Of a DNA stretch of 64,000 bases, positions 34,034 through 45,524 are shown one piece after another. The notes below the pieces were generated by a model. It had not been told where the DNA came from and did no database searches. It worked only from the letters and a program-made list of their open reading frames with translations. Made by a program: the position numbers and the translations under genes. The stretch's first letter is position 1, and the number at the start of each line of letters is the position of its first letter. The DNA is from Chamaecyparis obtusa (taxonomy: Eukaryota; Streptophyta; Pinopsida; Cupressales; Cupressaceae): NCBI GenBank assembly GCA_027943335.1, contig BSBK01001161.1, forward strand, positions 446,501 to 510,500. Direction: 5' to 3'.

Positions 34034-37000
34034 ATGTCAGTAACAACAAGATATCAAGTGAGCCAAGGAAAGCGACCCCAGATAGTCTTCAACCAACTAC
34101 CCCCAGTTCAAACTCATCAAAAGAGAAAGGAAAAGGAACCAATATTTGACCAGTCACCTAGGAGTAAGTCTGACACCTGGTTTGACCCAAAGAGCCATTT
34201 TAGTGATTTGAGTACCCCCTCAGCACCTTCACACTCAGGTATGGATATGAGTTATACCATGACTCGACGGGAGAGGGAAGCTATGGATCAAACCCTTGAT
34301 GATATCTATGAAAGACACAGAGACCAGATTTTGTTTGGTAATTCCTCTCATGATGCTCAACCTAGTTCACCCCCCATTAGCACTAGGTACCTAGATGCAC
34401 ATCAACGAGCTGACAGGCATGAGAGACGAGCTCACCCAGACCAATGGTCACAACATGAAGACCAAGACAATGAACCTGGTGATGCTCATGTCAATGCAAC
34501 GTATACCAATGATTTGTACAAACATTCAAGACCAAACTCTCCACTCCGAACAGCCTCAAGGCATACAAGTGAGAGGCTAAAAAGAATTGAGAAGGAAAAA
34601 CAAGTTGCACAAAATGAACGAGCTGCAAAAGAGGAAAAACTTAGGCTTCTCGAAGAGGAACAACGAGCCTTGTTGGACATAGAGAGAAAAGCATTCCAAG
34701 AGGAGCAAGATAGGCTGTTAGCCCAACAATTAAACACTCAATTCAAAAATAGGGGTGCTAATAGTGGAAATAATTCTCCTCCCTCCACCCCTTCTAGAAC
34801 ACCACGAAGTAGAAGGCGGTCACGAACCCCTTCTAGATCTCCTAGTCCAAGAGGAAGAAGGGCCTCTCAGTATGCTCACTATAGGAGGCAAACCCCTCCT
34901 AGAAACTCAAGACCACACTCCCAACATGCACATCATGGTTCCCAACACGGAGGTGGTAGCTCACATTATGACCTTGATACTCAAGACTTTATGCGAATGC
35001 AACAAGAGCCTATTTTCCAACAGTATGTAGATAGGTATTTGGAACAAAACAAAGATAAGTTCTTGGAAAGTCTAATCAACAAGGGTGCCAGAGTCCCTTA
35101 TGACTTTGATGTAGACAACAAGATACAAAAACAAAGTCCCTCTCAAGAGGAAGAAATCCGTCAAATGAAGCACATGATGGAAAAAATGATGCAACCTAAG
35201 AGCTCATTCTCACTAGACTCTATTTGTCCTAATCCATTTGACAAAAGTGTGAGTATGAAAGATTTTCCAAAGAGGGTGGAATTCCCACAATATGATAAAT
35301 ATGACGGCAGTGGTGACCCACATGACCATGTGCGTCAATTCTATACCATGAGCTTTGAATTCCATCAGGATGATTCCTATTTGATGAGGTTGTTCCCTAG
35401 AAGTCTTAAAGGACAAGCAATGGAATGGTTCACCAACATCACTCCCCCTGTCAAGACTTTTAGAGAACTTGTTCATAGATTTGTCCAACACTTCTCGTAC
35501 AATCTATCAAGATCAGTTACTATGTTGGACCTATGCAACTTGAAACAAAATCAGGGAGAACCCTTTGTTACCTTCTTGCAAAGGTGGAGGAGAAAGTGCT
35601 CTCAGTATCCTAGGACCATCCATGAGGATGAAAAGATTGACATCCTTGTTAATAACTTGGTGCCTGAAATGAGATATGAGATCAAAAAGATAGTCTTCAA
35701 TTCCTTCGATACCATGATTGAAACTGCATGTCGAATTGAAGATGTTCTCAAAGAACAAGGCATTTTGACCAAACATAGCAACAATGGCAACAATGGTCAG
35801 CACAACAACAAGGATAAAGGGAAGAACACCTACTGGAACAAAAACAAACAAGTTGTCAATGACGGAGTTGTAGACGCTCCCCAACCTAAAGATCAAGCCG
35901 TTCTTCACTTGTCCAGTGCAGTTCAAGCTATGAAGCTCAATGCACCTCCTCAACAAGAGAGCAAGCCACGGTATCAAGAGAAGCCTAAAAAGGAAAAACG
36001 TCAATTTTCCAAGCTTGGTGATTCTTACGAGGATGTTTTCAAAATGCTCATTGCCAATAATCTTGTGCATCCACAAGATCTAGCAAAACATTACATCCCT
36101 GACATTAAGCCACATTGGTGGGATGAGAAGGCTTTCTGCATATTTCATAATGGCATTGGGCATACCATTGAAAATTGTTGGAAACTCAAGCACATTATCC
36201 AAGACCTCATTGAGAGTGGAAAACTTAAGGTGGATGGACTAAATACCAATGCTGATCACAAAGCATTTAAAGAACCATTGCCTAAGTATGACAAGGGGGA
36301 AACCTCTAAACAAAAGGATGGCAAGGCTGCTATCAACTACACGTATACAGCGGCAGAAAATGTGATAAACATGCTTGAAGTTGTGGAGCCAAGTGTTAAC
36401 ATGATGAGGAGTAAGCACCCACATGGTTATGACTCTCCCCCTATCTTTGACAAAGAACCTATTGTGGTGCTGAGAGGTCCTCATTCTAGGTCATCTTCCC
36501 AAGCCCTGAATGCTGTTACTAGGAGTCAAGGTCCTATCATTCTTAGAGGTCCTAATTCAGGTCCATCCAATAAACCCAAGCAAGTGGCATCCAAGAATGT
36601 CACTAAGTCCACCATTGCTCCCAAACCAAACTATAATCTTGTAGATCAGCTACAAAAAACTCCAGCGCAAATATCAATACTGGAGCTTCTAGAGTTGTCC
36701 CCTAGACATAAGCAAATCCTTGAGGATGCTTTGCGCACAGCAAATGTCCCTAACGACATAGATACAGACCAATTTCAAGGCATGGTTAACCACATTTCCA
36801 GCCCACATTACCTCTCTTTCTCAGAAGATGATGAAAAATCCCTAAGCCACCCACACAATCTCGCCCTTCACATTGAAGTAATGATTCATAAAACTCGTGT
36901 CAGGCGCGTGTTGATAGATGGGGGTGCTGGGCTAAATATTTGTACATTAAGTTTGTTAAAAACCTTGGGCTATTCAGAGGAGGTGATCGACAGTAAAAAG

Positions 37001-40000
37001 AAGATCACTATAAAGGCCTATGATGAGGCAGAACGAAGTTCCAAGGGGTTAGCTGTCCTTCCTGTCAGGATTGGCCCAGTTGAAAAAGACATCTTGTTCC
37101 AAATTGTTGATACTGGACCCCTTGCATACAATATTTTACTAGGTAGACCATGGATTCATGACATGCAGGCAGTGCCGTCTACCTACCACCAATGTGTTAA
37201 GTTCCCCTACAATGGAGTTGAAATTTGCATACCAGGGGATAACACTTTATCAATTAATTCAATCTCAGCTAATGTTCATGTCCCTCTTAATCGAGATGCA
37301 GAGGATTATCAAGAAACTTTAACAGACTGTCAAAACAAATTTAAATCAGTAGACCTTGGCATGGGGGGGTATCAACTTGACTCTTTTGCAAAGATGCCAA
37401 TTTCCCCTCGGTCATATGGAAAACCTTCACAGGAAATGAAACTGTCTTCTTCAGCGATGACACTATTTGACACATTTGTTGAATCCTCAGTACCAATACA
37501 AGATGAAAAAGAGGAAGTAGCTATTCGAGATTGGATGTACAAAGAGGAGAAATACCAGCACAATGAAAATTTCTCCCCCTCTCCTAAGCCTTATGGGAGA
37601 GGATATACTCTTGTCAAAAAGATGGGTTATCCAGGATATGGCCCTCTTAACCACAGATTAGATGCTAGAGCCGAACCACTTAATCATGATCTTTTTGGAT
37701 GTAAGTCTAAGAAACCGGTTGGCCTAGGCTTTATGAAGAAAAACAAGCACGCTATCCCCATTCCTGATAAGCGGGATAGCAAAGCTGACACAGAATATGT
37801 ACCAGACTTGACCAATCAACAAGACATGACAGATGATTGGGTTCCTTCAACAAATCTCCTTTGGGGAGATTCAGAAAATATGACTACCAGTACACACCAA
37901 ATCACTACTGAAGGACATGCTGAAAATTTCATCCGAGAAGGTGTGACTCTCGAAGATGTCCAGGCTTCTACCTCGAGGCTTAGGAAACCCAGCTGGTGTA
38001 AACATCCTAGCAAGGATTCAGACACAGACTCAAATGAGTATGAATGGGATTCACTCTCAGATGCAATAGTTGATTTGAATATGGATGTTGTTCATGCTTA
38101 TAGTACTCAACCCAACGTAGCTAATGAGTCATGTGTTAGATTAGAAGATTCGAACCCACATGTCGTATTAGTAGACGATTCTTCACTTGATGGGATGAAT
38201 CTTGATTTAGACACCTTAGAGGGATACTTGACAGACTCCGATTCTGCGCTCACCAGAGATGACATCCCCTATATCCTTAATATTGAACCAGACATCAATC
38301 TACCCCTCATTAATCCCAACCTTATTGATTGGTCTCAACGTCATCAAGAGCCTCAACTCTTGACATTTTCCAATGACTATGAGATCACTTGCTACCTAAA
38401 TGCTGTTGAACCTGTAGTCTCTTCCACCAGTGAACCAGCTACCAGCATGACAGAACCAGACATCAAGTACCTTAGTCACAAGATAAAAAGAAAAGAAAAA
38501 AAGAATAAGAGTTCTGATGGCGAAAACCACTATGTGGCGGTGTCAGAACCAAAAAAAGTAAAAATAAAAGACGTATCCAAAGGTGAAAACCTCTCTGAGG
38601 CACCTACGAATGAGGTACTTGATAGTCTCCCAAGTTATTTTCATGACAGATCATCAGTATTGGTGGAGCCTACAGATGCTGTTAATTTGGCCACAGAAGA
38701 GGCTCCAAAACTTGTACACTTGGCTAAATCTTTATCACCTCAAGAAAAGAAAGCCTACACTGAGTTCCTCCAAAAGAAACAAATTAATTTTGCATGGACA
38801 TATTCAGACATGCCAGGGTTGGACACTAATCTCATTATGCATCATTTGTCCATAGCTCCGGGTGTGAAACCAGTCAAACAAAAGTTACGAAAAATGCACC
38901 CTCATATAGCTCTTTTAGTAAAAGCTGAATTAGAAAAGCTCCTTGGTGCAGGATTCATTAGAGCAGTAGACTATGCTGACTGGATTTCCAACATTGTACC
39001 TGTTTCCAAACACGATAAATCCATCCGAATCTGCATAGATTTTAGAGATCTTAATAGAGCATGCCCAAAGGATGATTTTCCACTTCCTAACATAGACATG
39101 ATAGTGGACATGACGGCGGGCTATGAGATCTACTCTTTGATGGATGGTTTTTCTGGGTATAATCAGATCAAGATTGCTCCTGAGGATCAAGAAAAGACTG
39201 CATTCACATGTGCATGGGGTACTTACTGTTGGAACGTCATGCCCTTTGGATTAAAAAATGCAGGAGCTACTTATCAAAGAGCTATGACAACCATCTTCCA
39301 TGACATGATGCATAAAAATATGGAAGATTATGTGGATGACACCCTCGTTAAGTCCAAGAAAAGAGGAACACACCTGGCTGATTTAGAAGCAATTCTAGAT
39401 CGTATGGAACAATTTCAACTGAGGTTAAATCCAAAAAAGTGTGCATTTGGTGTTACTTCTGGCAAACTATTGGGGTTCATCATTTCAGCTAAAGGGATAG
39501 AAGTGGACCCTGAAAAGGTTCAGGCCATTATAAATATGCCACCCCCTAAAAATGTCAGTCAAATGAGGAGTCTTCAAGGACGCCTTCAATCCATAAGGAG
39601 GTTTATTTCACAATTAGCTGATAGGGCACAACCCTTTAACAAAAATCTGCATAAAGGGGTTCAATGTGTCTGGAATGAAGATTGCCAGAAAAGCATGGAT
39701 CAGATTAAGGAATATTTGGCACATCCTCCTATCTTAATGCCTCCCATTCCAGGAAAACCCCTTATTTTGTATGTCTCAGCTACTGAATCTTCATTGGGGG
39801 CACTGTTGGCTCAATTAGATGAACAAGGGAAAGAAAGGGCCATATACTATATTAGCCGCACTCTAGTGGCTTATGAGATCAATTACACAAGTATTGAAAA
39901 AGCTTGCCTTGCAGTAGTGTTTGCCTCTCAAAAGCTGCGACACTATATGCTTGCGCATACCATTAATCTTATAGCAAAAATTGATCCCCTCAAATACTTG

Positions 40001-41950
40001 CTCGGTAAAGCTGCTCTCACGGGTAGACTTGCTAAATGGATGATGATTCTTTCTGAATTTGACATAGAGTATATCGAACGCAAGGCAATCAAAGGCCAGG
40101 CTATTGCAGATCAACTGGCTAACTTTCCAATTGAAGATAATATGCCGGTTCAAGTCAACTTCCCAGATGAACATCTCATGTACATGACTGAGAGATCCTC
40201 GAAGCTATTCTTTGATGGTTCCTACATGCACAATGGTTCTGGAGCTGGCGTGTTGTTTGTCTCTCCTCATGGGTATACTATTCCCAAATCCTACAAGTTA
40301 CTATTTCCATGCACAAACAACATAGCTGAATATGAGGCTTTAACAAATGGACTCAAAATGGCTATAGAGTGGAATATCAAAGAGCTACATATCTATGGGG
40401 ATTCTTAGCTAATCATTAATCAGGTTAATGAGCAATACCAAACAAAAGATAACAAGTTGATACCTTATAAAAAAATGGTTGATTCATTAAGACAGTATTT
40501 TACCTTTGTCACTTTTCAACAAATCCCCAGAGCTGAGAATAAAGCGGCCGATGCTATGGCCACCCTTGCTTCACTTCTGTAGTTAACAGAACACGAGTTC
40601 AGATATGAGTTCCTAGTGGAAGAGCTACATTATCCCATATTTGACTCACCCGAAAGCCATGCCATATGTACCATAATCAACCATGAATCCTCCCGCTATG
40701 GTGCCATTTACTCCTATCTCCGTGATGGCATCATCCCTGACACTTTCAACCGGTCTGAAAGAAGAAACCTCATCCGTAATGCCTCTCGCCATTCCCTCAT
40801 CTCTGGTGATTTGTATAGGAGGGGTCTAGATGGGACACTTTTTAGGTGTTTAGAAAAGGAGGAATCAGATCAAGCGCTAGTTGACATCCACAAGGGCATA
40901 TGTGGGGGACATTCTAATGGTCTTTCCATGGCTAGAAGGTTTCTTAGGGCGGGATACTATTGGCCTACAATGCAGATGGACGCGATAAAATTTGCCAAAT
41001 CTTGTGAAAAATGTCAGAAACATGGACACCTGATACATGCTCCAGGTAGGGAGTTAATTCCTTCTATCTCTCACTGGCCATTTCAGCGATGGGCCTTTGA
41101 CCTTGTTGGGCAGATTCATCCCAACTCATCAGGTGGGCACAAATTCATTATCACTGCTACTGACTATTTCACAAAATGGGTAGAGGCTGTCCCACTTTCT
41201 GTTGCCTCAGGCAAGACAGTATCTCTATTCATCTTAAACCATATCATCTGTCGATATGGAGTTCCATCTGAAATCATCACTGACAATGGAGGTCAGTTCA
41301 ATAACAAGGACCTTACACAACTCTGCCAAAGATTCAGGATAAAACAACATTGGTCCTCCATTTACTTCCCGCAAGGAAATGGTCAGGCAGAGGCTTCAAA
41401 TAAAACCATTCTCAAGATTCTACACAGAACAGTTCACAAGAATGGTAGAGACTGGCACCTACAGATAAATCCGGCCTTGTGGGCCTATAGAACGAGTATT
41501 CGTACTCCAACGGGGGCTACTCCTTTTGCCCTCACATATGGCGCTGAAGCAGTGTTACCTTTAGAGGTTGAGATTCCATCACTGAGAGTCTCTCTCAAAG
41601 GTCTGATTACAGATGAAGATTATCGCGCCATGAGATTACAGGAATTAGAACTTCTGGATGAAAAGCGTAAAGCTTCATTTGACCATATGAGGGTCTACCA
41701 AAAGCGGATGTCCAAAGCATTCAACAAAAAGGTTCGCCCTAGAGAATTCCAAGTAGGAGATCTTGTCCTGCGAGAGAATCCTAAGAACCAACAACACAGA
41801 GAACAAAAGGGCAAATTCGAACCTAACTGGCTTGGACCCTATATTATCACAGCAGCTTTTGGTTCAGGTGCATATCTACTATCTACTGAAGAGGGGGAGC
41901 AGCTCCCTACGCCTATCAATGTTCAGCACCTGAAGAAGTTCTATCCTTGA
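34034..41950 (+). CDS. Gag-pol polyprotein of the young Tat element, interrupted by two TAG codons
   Basis: One frame of 2,639 codons with TAG at codon 2125 (40406) and codon 2183 (40580). Domains in order: coiled-coil (about 176-236) and Arg/Ser-rich part (about 250-300); gag core (about 399-580); a C702-H705-H710-C715 finger; aspartic protease with DGG at 962-964; a G-patch-like segment (about 1190-1236); reverse transcriptase with YVDD at 1766-1769; RNase H (about 1909-2032); a second, archaeal-type RNase H with D2061, E2099/E2101 and D2123; integrase with H2286, H2293, C2324, C2327 and the D2356, D2417, E2453 triad (35 residues between the last two). There is no chromodomain. Gag and pol share one frame, so no frameshift is needed. 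The old copy has sense codons (Glu and Gln) at both TAG positions, so these look like recent nonsense mutations that cut off the integrase. The start is the first ATG of the frame and is shared with the old copy. Confidence 0.95.
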
Positions 41951-42082
41951 TGCCCGTTCTGTCTGGGGGCATCCTTTGTATATAATTATGGTCCTGAAAA
42001 AATCCAAAAAATTGATATATGATCCTGAAAAAAATACAAAAAAATAAAAAATTCAAAAAATACAAAAAAAAAATAGAAAATG

Positions 42083-42118
42083 TGCCTCGGTGAAAACCTG
42101 GAAACAGGCGCCTTGGTA
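42083..42118 (+). other. Two-stem hairpin, proximal copy, young Tat
   Basis: Inner arms CCTG (42097-42100) and CAGG (42105-42108) close a GAAA tetraloop. TGAAAA (42091-42096) and CG (42109-42110) form the internal loop. Outer arms CCTCGG and CCTTGG pair at GG/CC and CC/GG with two mismatches between. Confidence 0.65.
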
Positions 42119-42150
42119 GCAAAAGTACAAAAAAAATATAAAAAGTCCTG

Positions 42151-42195
<45 letters not shown>
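42151..42195. repeat. 45-base A run between the paired hairpins
   Basis: The run lies inside the element's 3' region. The old copy has mixed T-rich DNA (plus strand) at the matching place and no such run, so it is an expansion in this copy or an assembly-sensitive homopolymer. Confidence 0.85.
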
Positions 42196-42197
<2 letters not shown>

Positions 42198-42199
42198 TC

Positions 42200-42233
42200 C
42201 AAGTGGTGAAAACCTAGAAATAGGCGCTACTTG
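42200..42233 (+). other. Two-stem hairpin, distal copy, young Tat
   Basis: Outer arms CAAGTGG (42200-42206) and CTACTTG (42227-42233) pair over seven positions with one G-T wobble. Inner arms CCTA (42213-42216) and TAGG (42221-42224) close a GAAA tetraloop. Internal loop sides are TGAAAA and CG. Confidence 0.75.
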
Positions 42234-42405
42234 AGGCCTCTGCACCCCTATTTCTTAGCATGCGCTCTCGACACTTAGCCATTCTCCATCATGCCTTGTC
42301 CTTGTTGCCTTGGTTTGGAATTAGTCTTTGTCTGTGTCTAGGGGGGGCATCATTGTGTTAGCTTTGGTCTCTTGGATATGCCTGTCTTTAGGACACCTCA
42401 CAAAT

Positions 42406-42476
42406 GGTGTTTTTCAACACCAACCCAACTGTGCTTTTCAACACAAAACCCCCGACATCGAGTGTTTCTCAACACT
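42406..42476 (+). other. Three small GTGTT...AACAC hairpins, young Tat
   Basis: GGTGTT/AACACC (42406-42421, loop TTTC), TGTG/CACA (42430-42445, weaker) and AGTGTT/AACACT (42461-42476, loop TCTC). The old copy has the same trio with changed but mostly pairing end bases. Confidence 0.5.
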
Positions 42477-43786
42477 TATCAGTTTGGTCTTATCCAATTC
42501 GGTCATGTGATCTTACCCATTAGCAAGCATTCGACCTTTACCCTCGAAACTCAGTATCAGTTTACACACTTAAACTTTTTAAAACACTTCAGCCTGAGAT
42601 ATCTCATGATCTTTTCTTTGTGTGCTGACTGTTATTGATTTTTGTTGAGTGTCCTTGCCTAAACAGGTCTCTCCGTGATGCATAGCTAGAGGACTTGGGG
42701 CATGGGGCATGTTTTTATTTGCTTTCTGCTTGTGGGTGTTTGTCTTGAACCTCTTGAGTGTTTTTTGTTGTCTCCTTGACACACTTAGGATATTTGAGAC
42801 ATCATCCTTGACTGTTTCTTGCACAACTGTCCTCATGGTTTTCCTGGCATTTATGCCTTGATGCGAGCATGGTTTTGCTAAATTAAATTGGGTAAGCTAA
42901 CATTGTAGTCATCTTGACCTTTATGTCTTTGATGCTCATGTTAGAATCTTTCCACATTCCAAACCGATATAAATCACATTCATATCTTCATAGTTGCATT
43001 TGTGACTAGTGATGGTTGTGTGATTGTCCGATGTCCGATAATAACGGCCCAGTGATGAAAATAAGCTTTCTTACATTCTCTAATGAATGATGAACACAAA
43101 ATACCTATGTTACCCATGCAAGTACATCTTTGCATTTTCATGTAGCTTGCATTATTTAGGCTTCATGTTAGCATTTTCACTTTTAGGCTGCATTATGAGT
43201 TTGAGAGAGTTTTCCTCATCTTTCTTGTGGATTTTTCCATCAACTGTGGTCACGATCTGATCTTCATTTCCTTACTTTCTTTCGTGATCTCAATTGAAAT
43301 TCTCTATCTTAAACAGTTGATTGATTCTATTTCTTCTCTCCATTTCTTTCCATTTCTTCTAAACTTCTATCTTCCATTCACTATTCACCCCACTTCTTTT
43401 CTTCTAATTCAATCTTGGGGCATAATCTTTCTTGCTGTGAACCTTATCTTTCATTTGATTTGATCAAATTTATCAATTTACTGTTTCTCCTCTATCTCAT
43501 TTCAATTCCGATCACGAGGGGGCAGTACCTATCAAATTTCAAACCTTGATTCAGTTTTATCAAATTATCAATTGCTCCTCTTGGGGCAACATTGATTGAG
43601 ATTCTTATCTCTCACTTTGGATATGATCCCAAATCGACCTCATGTTCAAAGACCTTTAGTTTATGTTTGTCCTGATGTGTTCCCATCCGTCGAACACACA
43701 TCTAAGTTGTTTTGTGATCCCAGATCGATCTCACATTTCAATTCTTCTTTGACTACATGTGTTCCCAAATCGATCACACATTAGTC

Positions 43787-43799
43787 AAAGAGGGGCAAA
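43787..43799 (+). other. 3' polypurine tract of the young Tat element
   Basis: AAAGAGGGGCAAA directly abuts the 3' LTR start at 43800, the place where plus-strand DNA synthesis is primed in LTR retrotransposons. Confidence 0.85.
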
Positions 43800-44765
43800 T
43801 GTATGCACCATAAAATGGTCGCCTAGACTTTGGGCCCCATTTATTTAATCTATCGATATCGATTCCTGAATCAATATTTGTCATAGATTCAAATCAAATT
43901 TATTGATCAAATCATAAATATTTCAATTTTTCCTAAAGTTTGAATATCCCATCAATTTTTAATTAAAAGAAATATATCCCTTTTTAATAAATAAAATAAT
44001 ATTATTTAATTGAAATTAATATTCTTTGAATGAAATAATGTTATTTAATTAAAATCCTCTTTTAATTAAATGGTTTTATTTTATTGAATTAATATTCATT
44101 TCTAAATTATATAATATTACCTTATTTAATTAAAAGAGATATTATTCTTTAAAATTAAATAAATGAAATATTCTCTCAAAAGATCTCCTGTGATGAAAAA
44201 GGAAACAAATTGAATAAAAATAAAAGAAAATAAAATGTAATTCCATTTTATTACAAACCTTCTAAAAAATGATGATTGTTTCCTCTTTTTCATTTATCCC
44301 ACATTGCTTCTACTTTCACATTCGAATCCAACTTTTCCTATAAAAGGAGACCTCTCATGCTCATTCAATCATCCCGAATTTTGATATCGAACTTATGCTG
44401 CAGAATTTCATAGCTTGTAATCATTTAGCATTTCAACTTGCACATTCACATTTTAGATTAATTTACATTTTAGATTAATTGCAAATCATTTTAGTTTAAA
44501 TCCATTACATATAGCTTAATTTCATTTTCAATAAATTAGTTTAGCTTAGTTTGCATGGCAAATCATTTAGAATAGTTTCATTTAGATCAACTCGAATCTC
44601 TCATTCTGAGTTGTATTTGCATGGGTAAAATAGGCTGATCTGAGGGCCACATTCAAACCATGCTCTTCTCAGATAGAGAGCTATGGGTCATTTTGTGAGA
44701 ACTCACTGTTGAGCACTCTCGCATACAAAGACTCATAGAAGTGTGATCACACATCTGTGCACACA
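43800..44765 (+). repeat. 3' LTR of the young Tat element
   Basis: The 966-bp LTR differs from the 5' LTR at two positions by eye. It is followed by the GTTTG duplication at 44766-44770. Confidence 0.97.
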
Positions 44766-44770
44766 GTTTG

Positions 44771-45519
44771 CAGTAACCGAGTCACTATATTTGGGCTGAC
44801 TCAGTAATACTTGTGTTTTCTTGTTTAGAGCCAACTTTGATATTGTTTTGTAATTATTCTGATTGATATATAAACAATGTTTTGTATCCTATCCAAGAGT
44901 GTGAAAAAAAGCATGAAGTGAAAAAGAGAAGAAAGGTAGAGATAAGCGAATTACAAAGGGATACAATAGTATAAGAAGCAGCAGAGACATATCTATCACA
45001 GAAGGTGATCAGTACATCAGAGAATCTCAATCAACAAGAACAGTTGCAAGTAAGAGATCTACTATTTCATCCTAACAGGTGAATCAACCCCAAAATCCTT
45101 TAACCGGGTAGACTTAACAGTCTTTGCAAAAATCTCTTAACCAAGTGCATACTTCTTTGTATGTTTTTAAATCCTCTAACAAGGTGGGCCTAGCAGTCCT
45201 TATTGCTCCTAATAGGGCAGATCATCAGAAGTGATCATTGTAAGCCTTAACTGGCAAACTTTATACTACAGTATTGAAGTTTAGTGGGTTTCATCCCCAC
45301 CCCACTTTTACTTTCTATTTGGAAGGTTTCTAGGTTGCCAAATCTCTATGTTCAAAGTTTTATGAATGTTTTATTATTTCTATTACTCATGCATACAGTT
45401 AGCTTATCAATCTAATGTCATTGAGAAAATGGTTGAGATCTAAAATTAGTAAAAGTTTTGAAGTTACTGATTCACCCCTACCCTCTCAGTAACCTAGCTA
45501 GTCTTGAATATTTCCAACA
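44771..45519 (+). repeat. 3' LTR of the TGTTGG element, second part
   Basis: It resumes at CAGTAACCGAGTCAC, the exact continuation of 30351, and ends TTTCCAACA followed by the TGGGT duplication at 45520-45524. Confidence 0.93.
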
Positions 45520-45524
45520 TGGGT

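Larger units (their letters stand above)
41951..43786 (+). other. 3' untranslated region of the young Tat element
   Basis: No coding ORF is supported. It holds A-rich DNA with recurring CCTGAAAAA, the two-stem hairpin pair, a 45-base A run (42151-42195), the GTGTT hairpin trio and a final part (about 43200-43786) matching 1-600 of the old copy in reverse. It lacks the antisense PMD gene of the old copy. Confidence 0.7.
30347..44770 (+). mobile_element. Young Ty3/gypsy Tat-lineage LTR retrotransposon with GTTTG target duplication
   Basis: GTTTG at 30347-30351 and 44766-44770 flanks an element of 14,414 bp with 966-bp LTRs (30352-31317 and 43800-44765), TG...CA ends, a primer site right after the 5' LTR and a polypurine tract right before the 3' LTR. 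A full comparison by eye finds only two differences between the LTRs (C/G at 30442 and A/C near 30883), so insertion is recent. The second RNase H after the usual one, and the lack of a chromodomain, place it in the Tat lineage. It split the 3' LTR of the older TGTTGG element. Confidence 0.97.
23541..45524 (+). mobile_element. Non-autonomous TGTTGG-family LTR retrotransposon (pol missing), split by a Tat insertion
   Basis: Both ends carry the 5-bp target duplication TGGGT (23541-23545 and 45520-45524). The 5' LTR is 23546-24702 (1,157 bp). The 3' LTR is in two pieces, 29944-30351 (408 bp) and 44771-45519 (749 bp), that sum to exactly 1,157 bp once the inserted Tat element and its duplicated GTTTG are removed. 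The 5.2-kb internal part has an initiator-Met-type primer site, a zinc-knuckle gag-like ORF, no protease, integrase or reverse transcriptase, and a long accessory ORF. By eye about 46 of 749 LTR positions differ (about 94% identity), so it is clearly older than the Tat insertion in it. LTR start, primer and polypurine context resemble SIRE/Maximus-type copia elements. Confidence 0.9.

Noticed and set aside
34395..39190. Other-frame ORFs of 60-180 codons over the young Tat gag-pol
   Set aside because: They are shadows of the 2,639-codon frame.
42121..42200. Poly(A) tail of a LINE or processed gene copy
   Set aside because: The A run is inside the Tat 3' region, with continuous homology to the old copy on both sides and no target duplication around it.
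42083..42233. Hammerhead ribozyme
   Set aside because: The conserved CUGANGA core and three-way junction are missing; the structure is a two-stem hairpin with an asymmetric internal loop.
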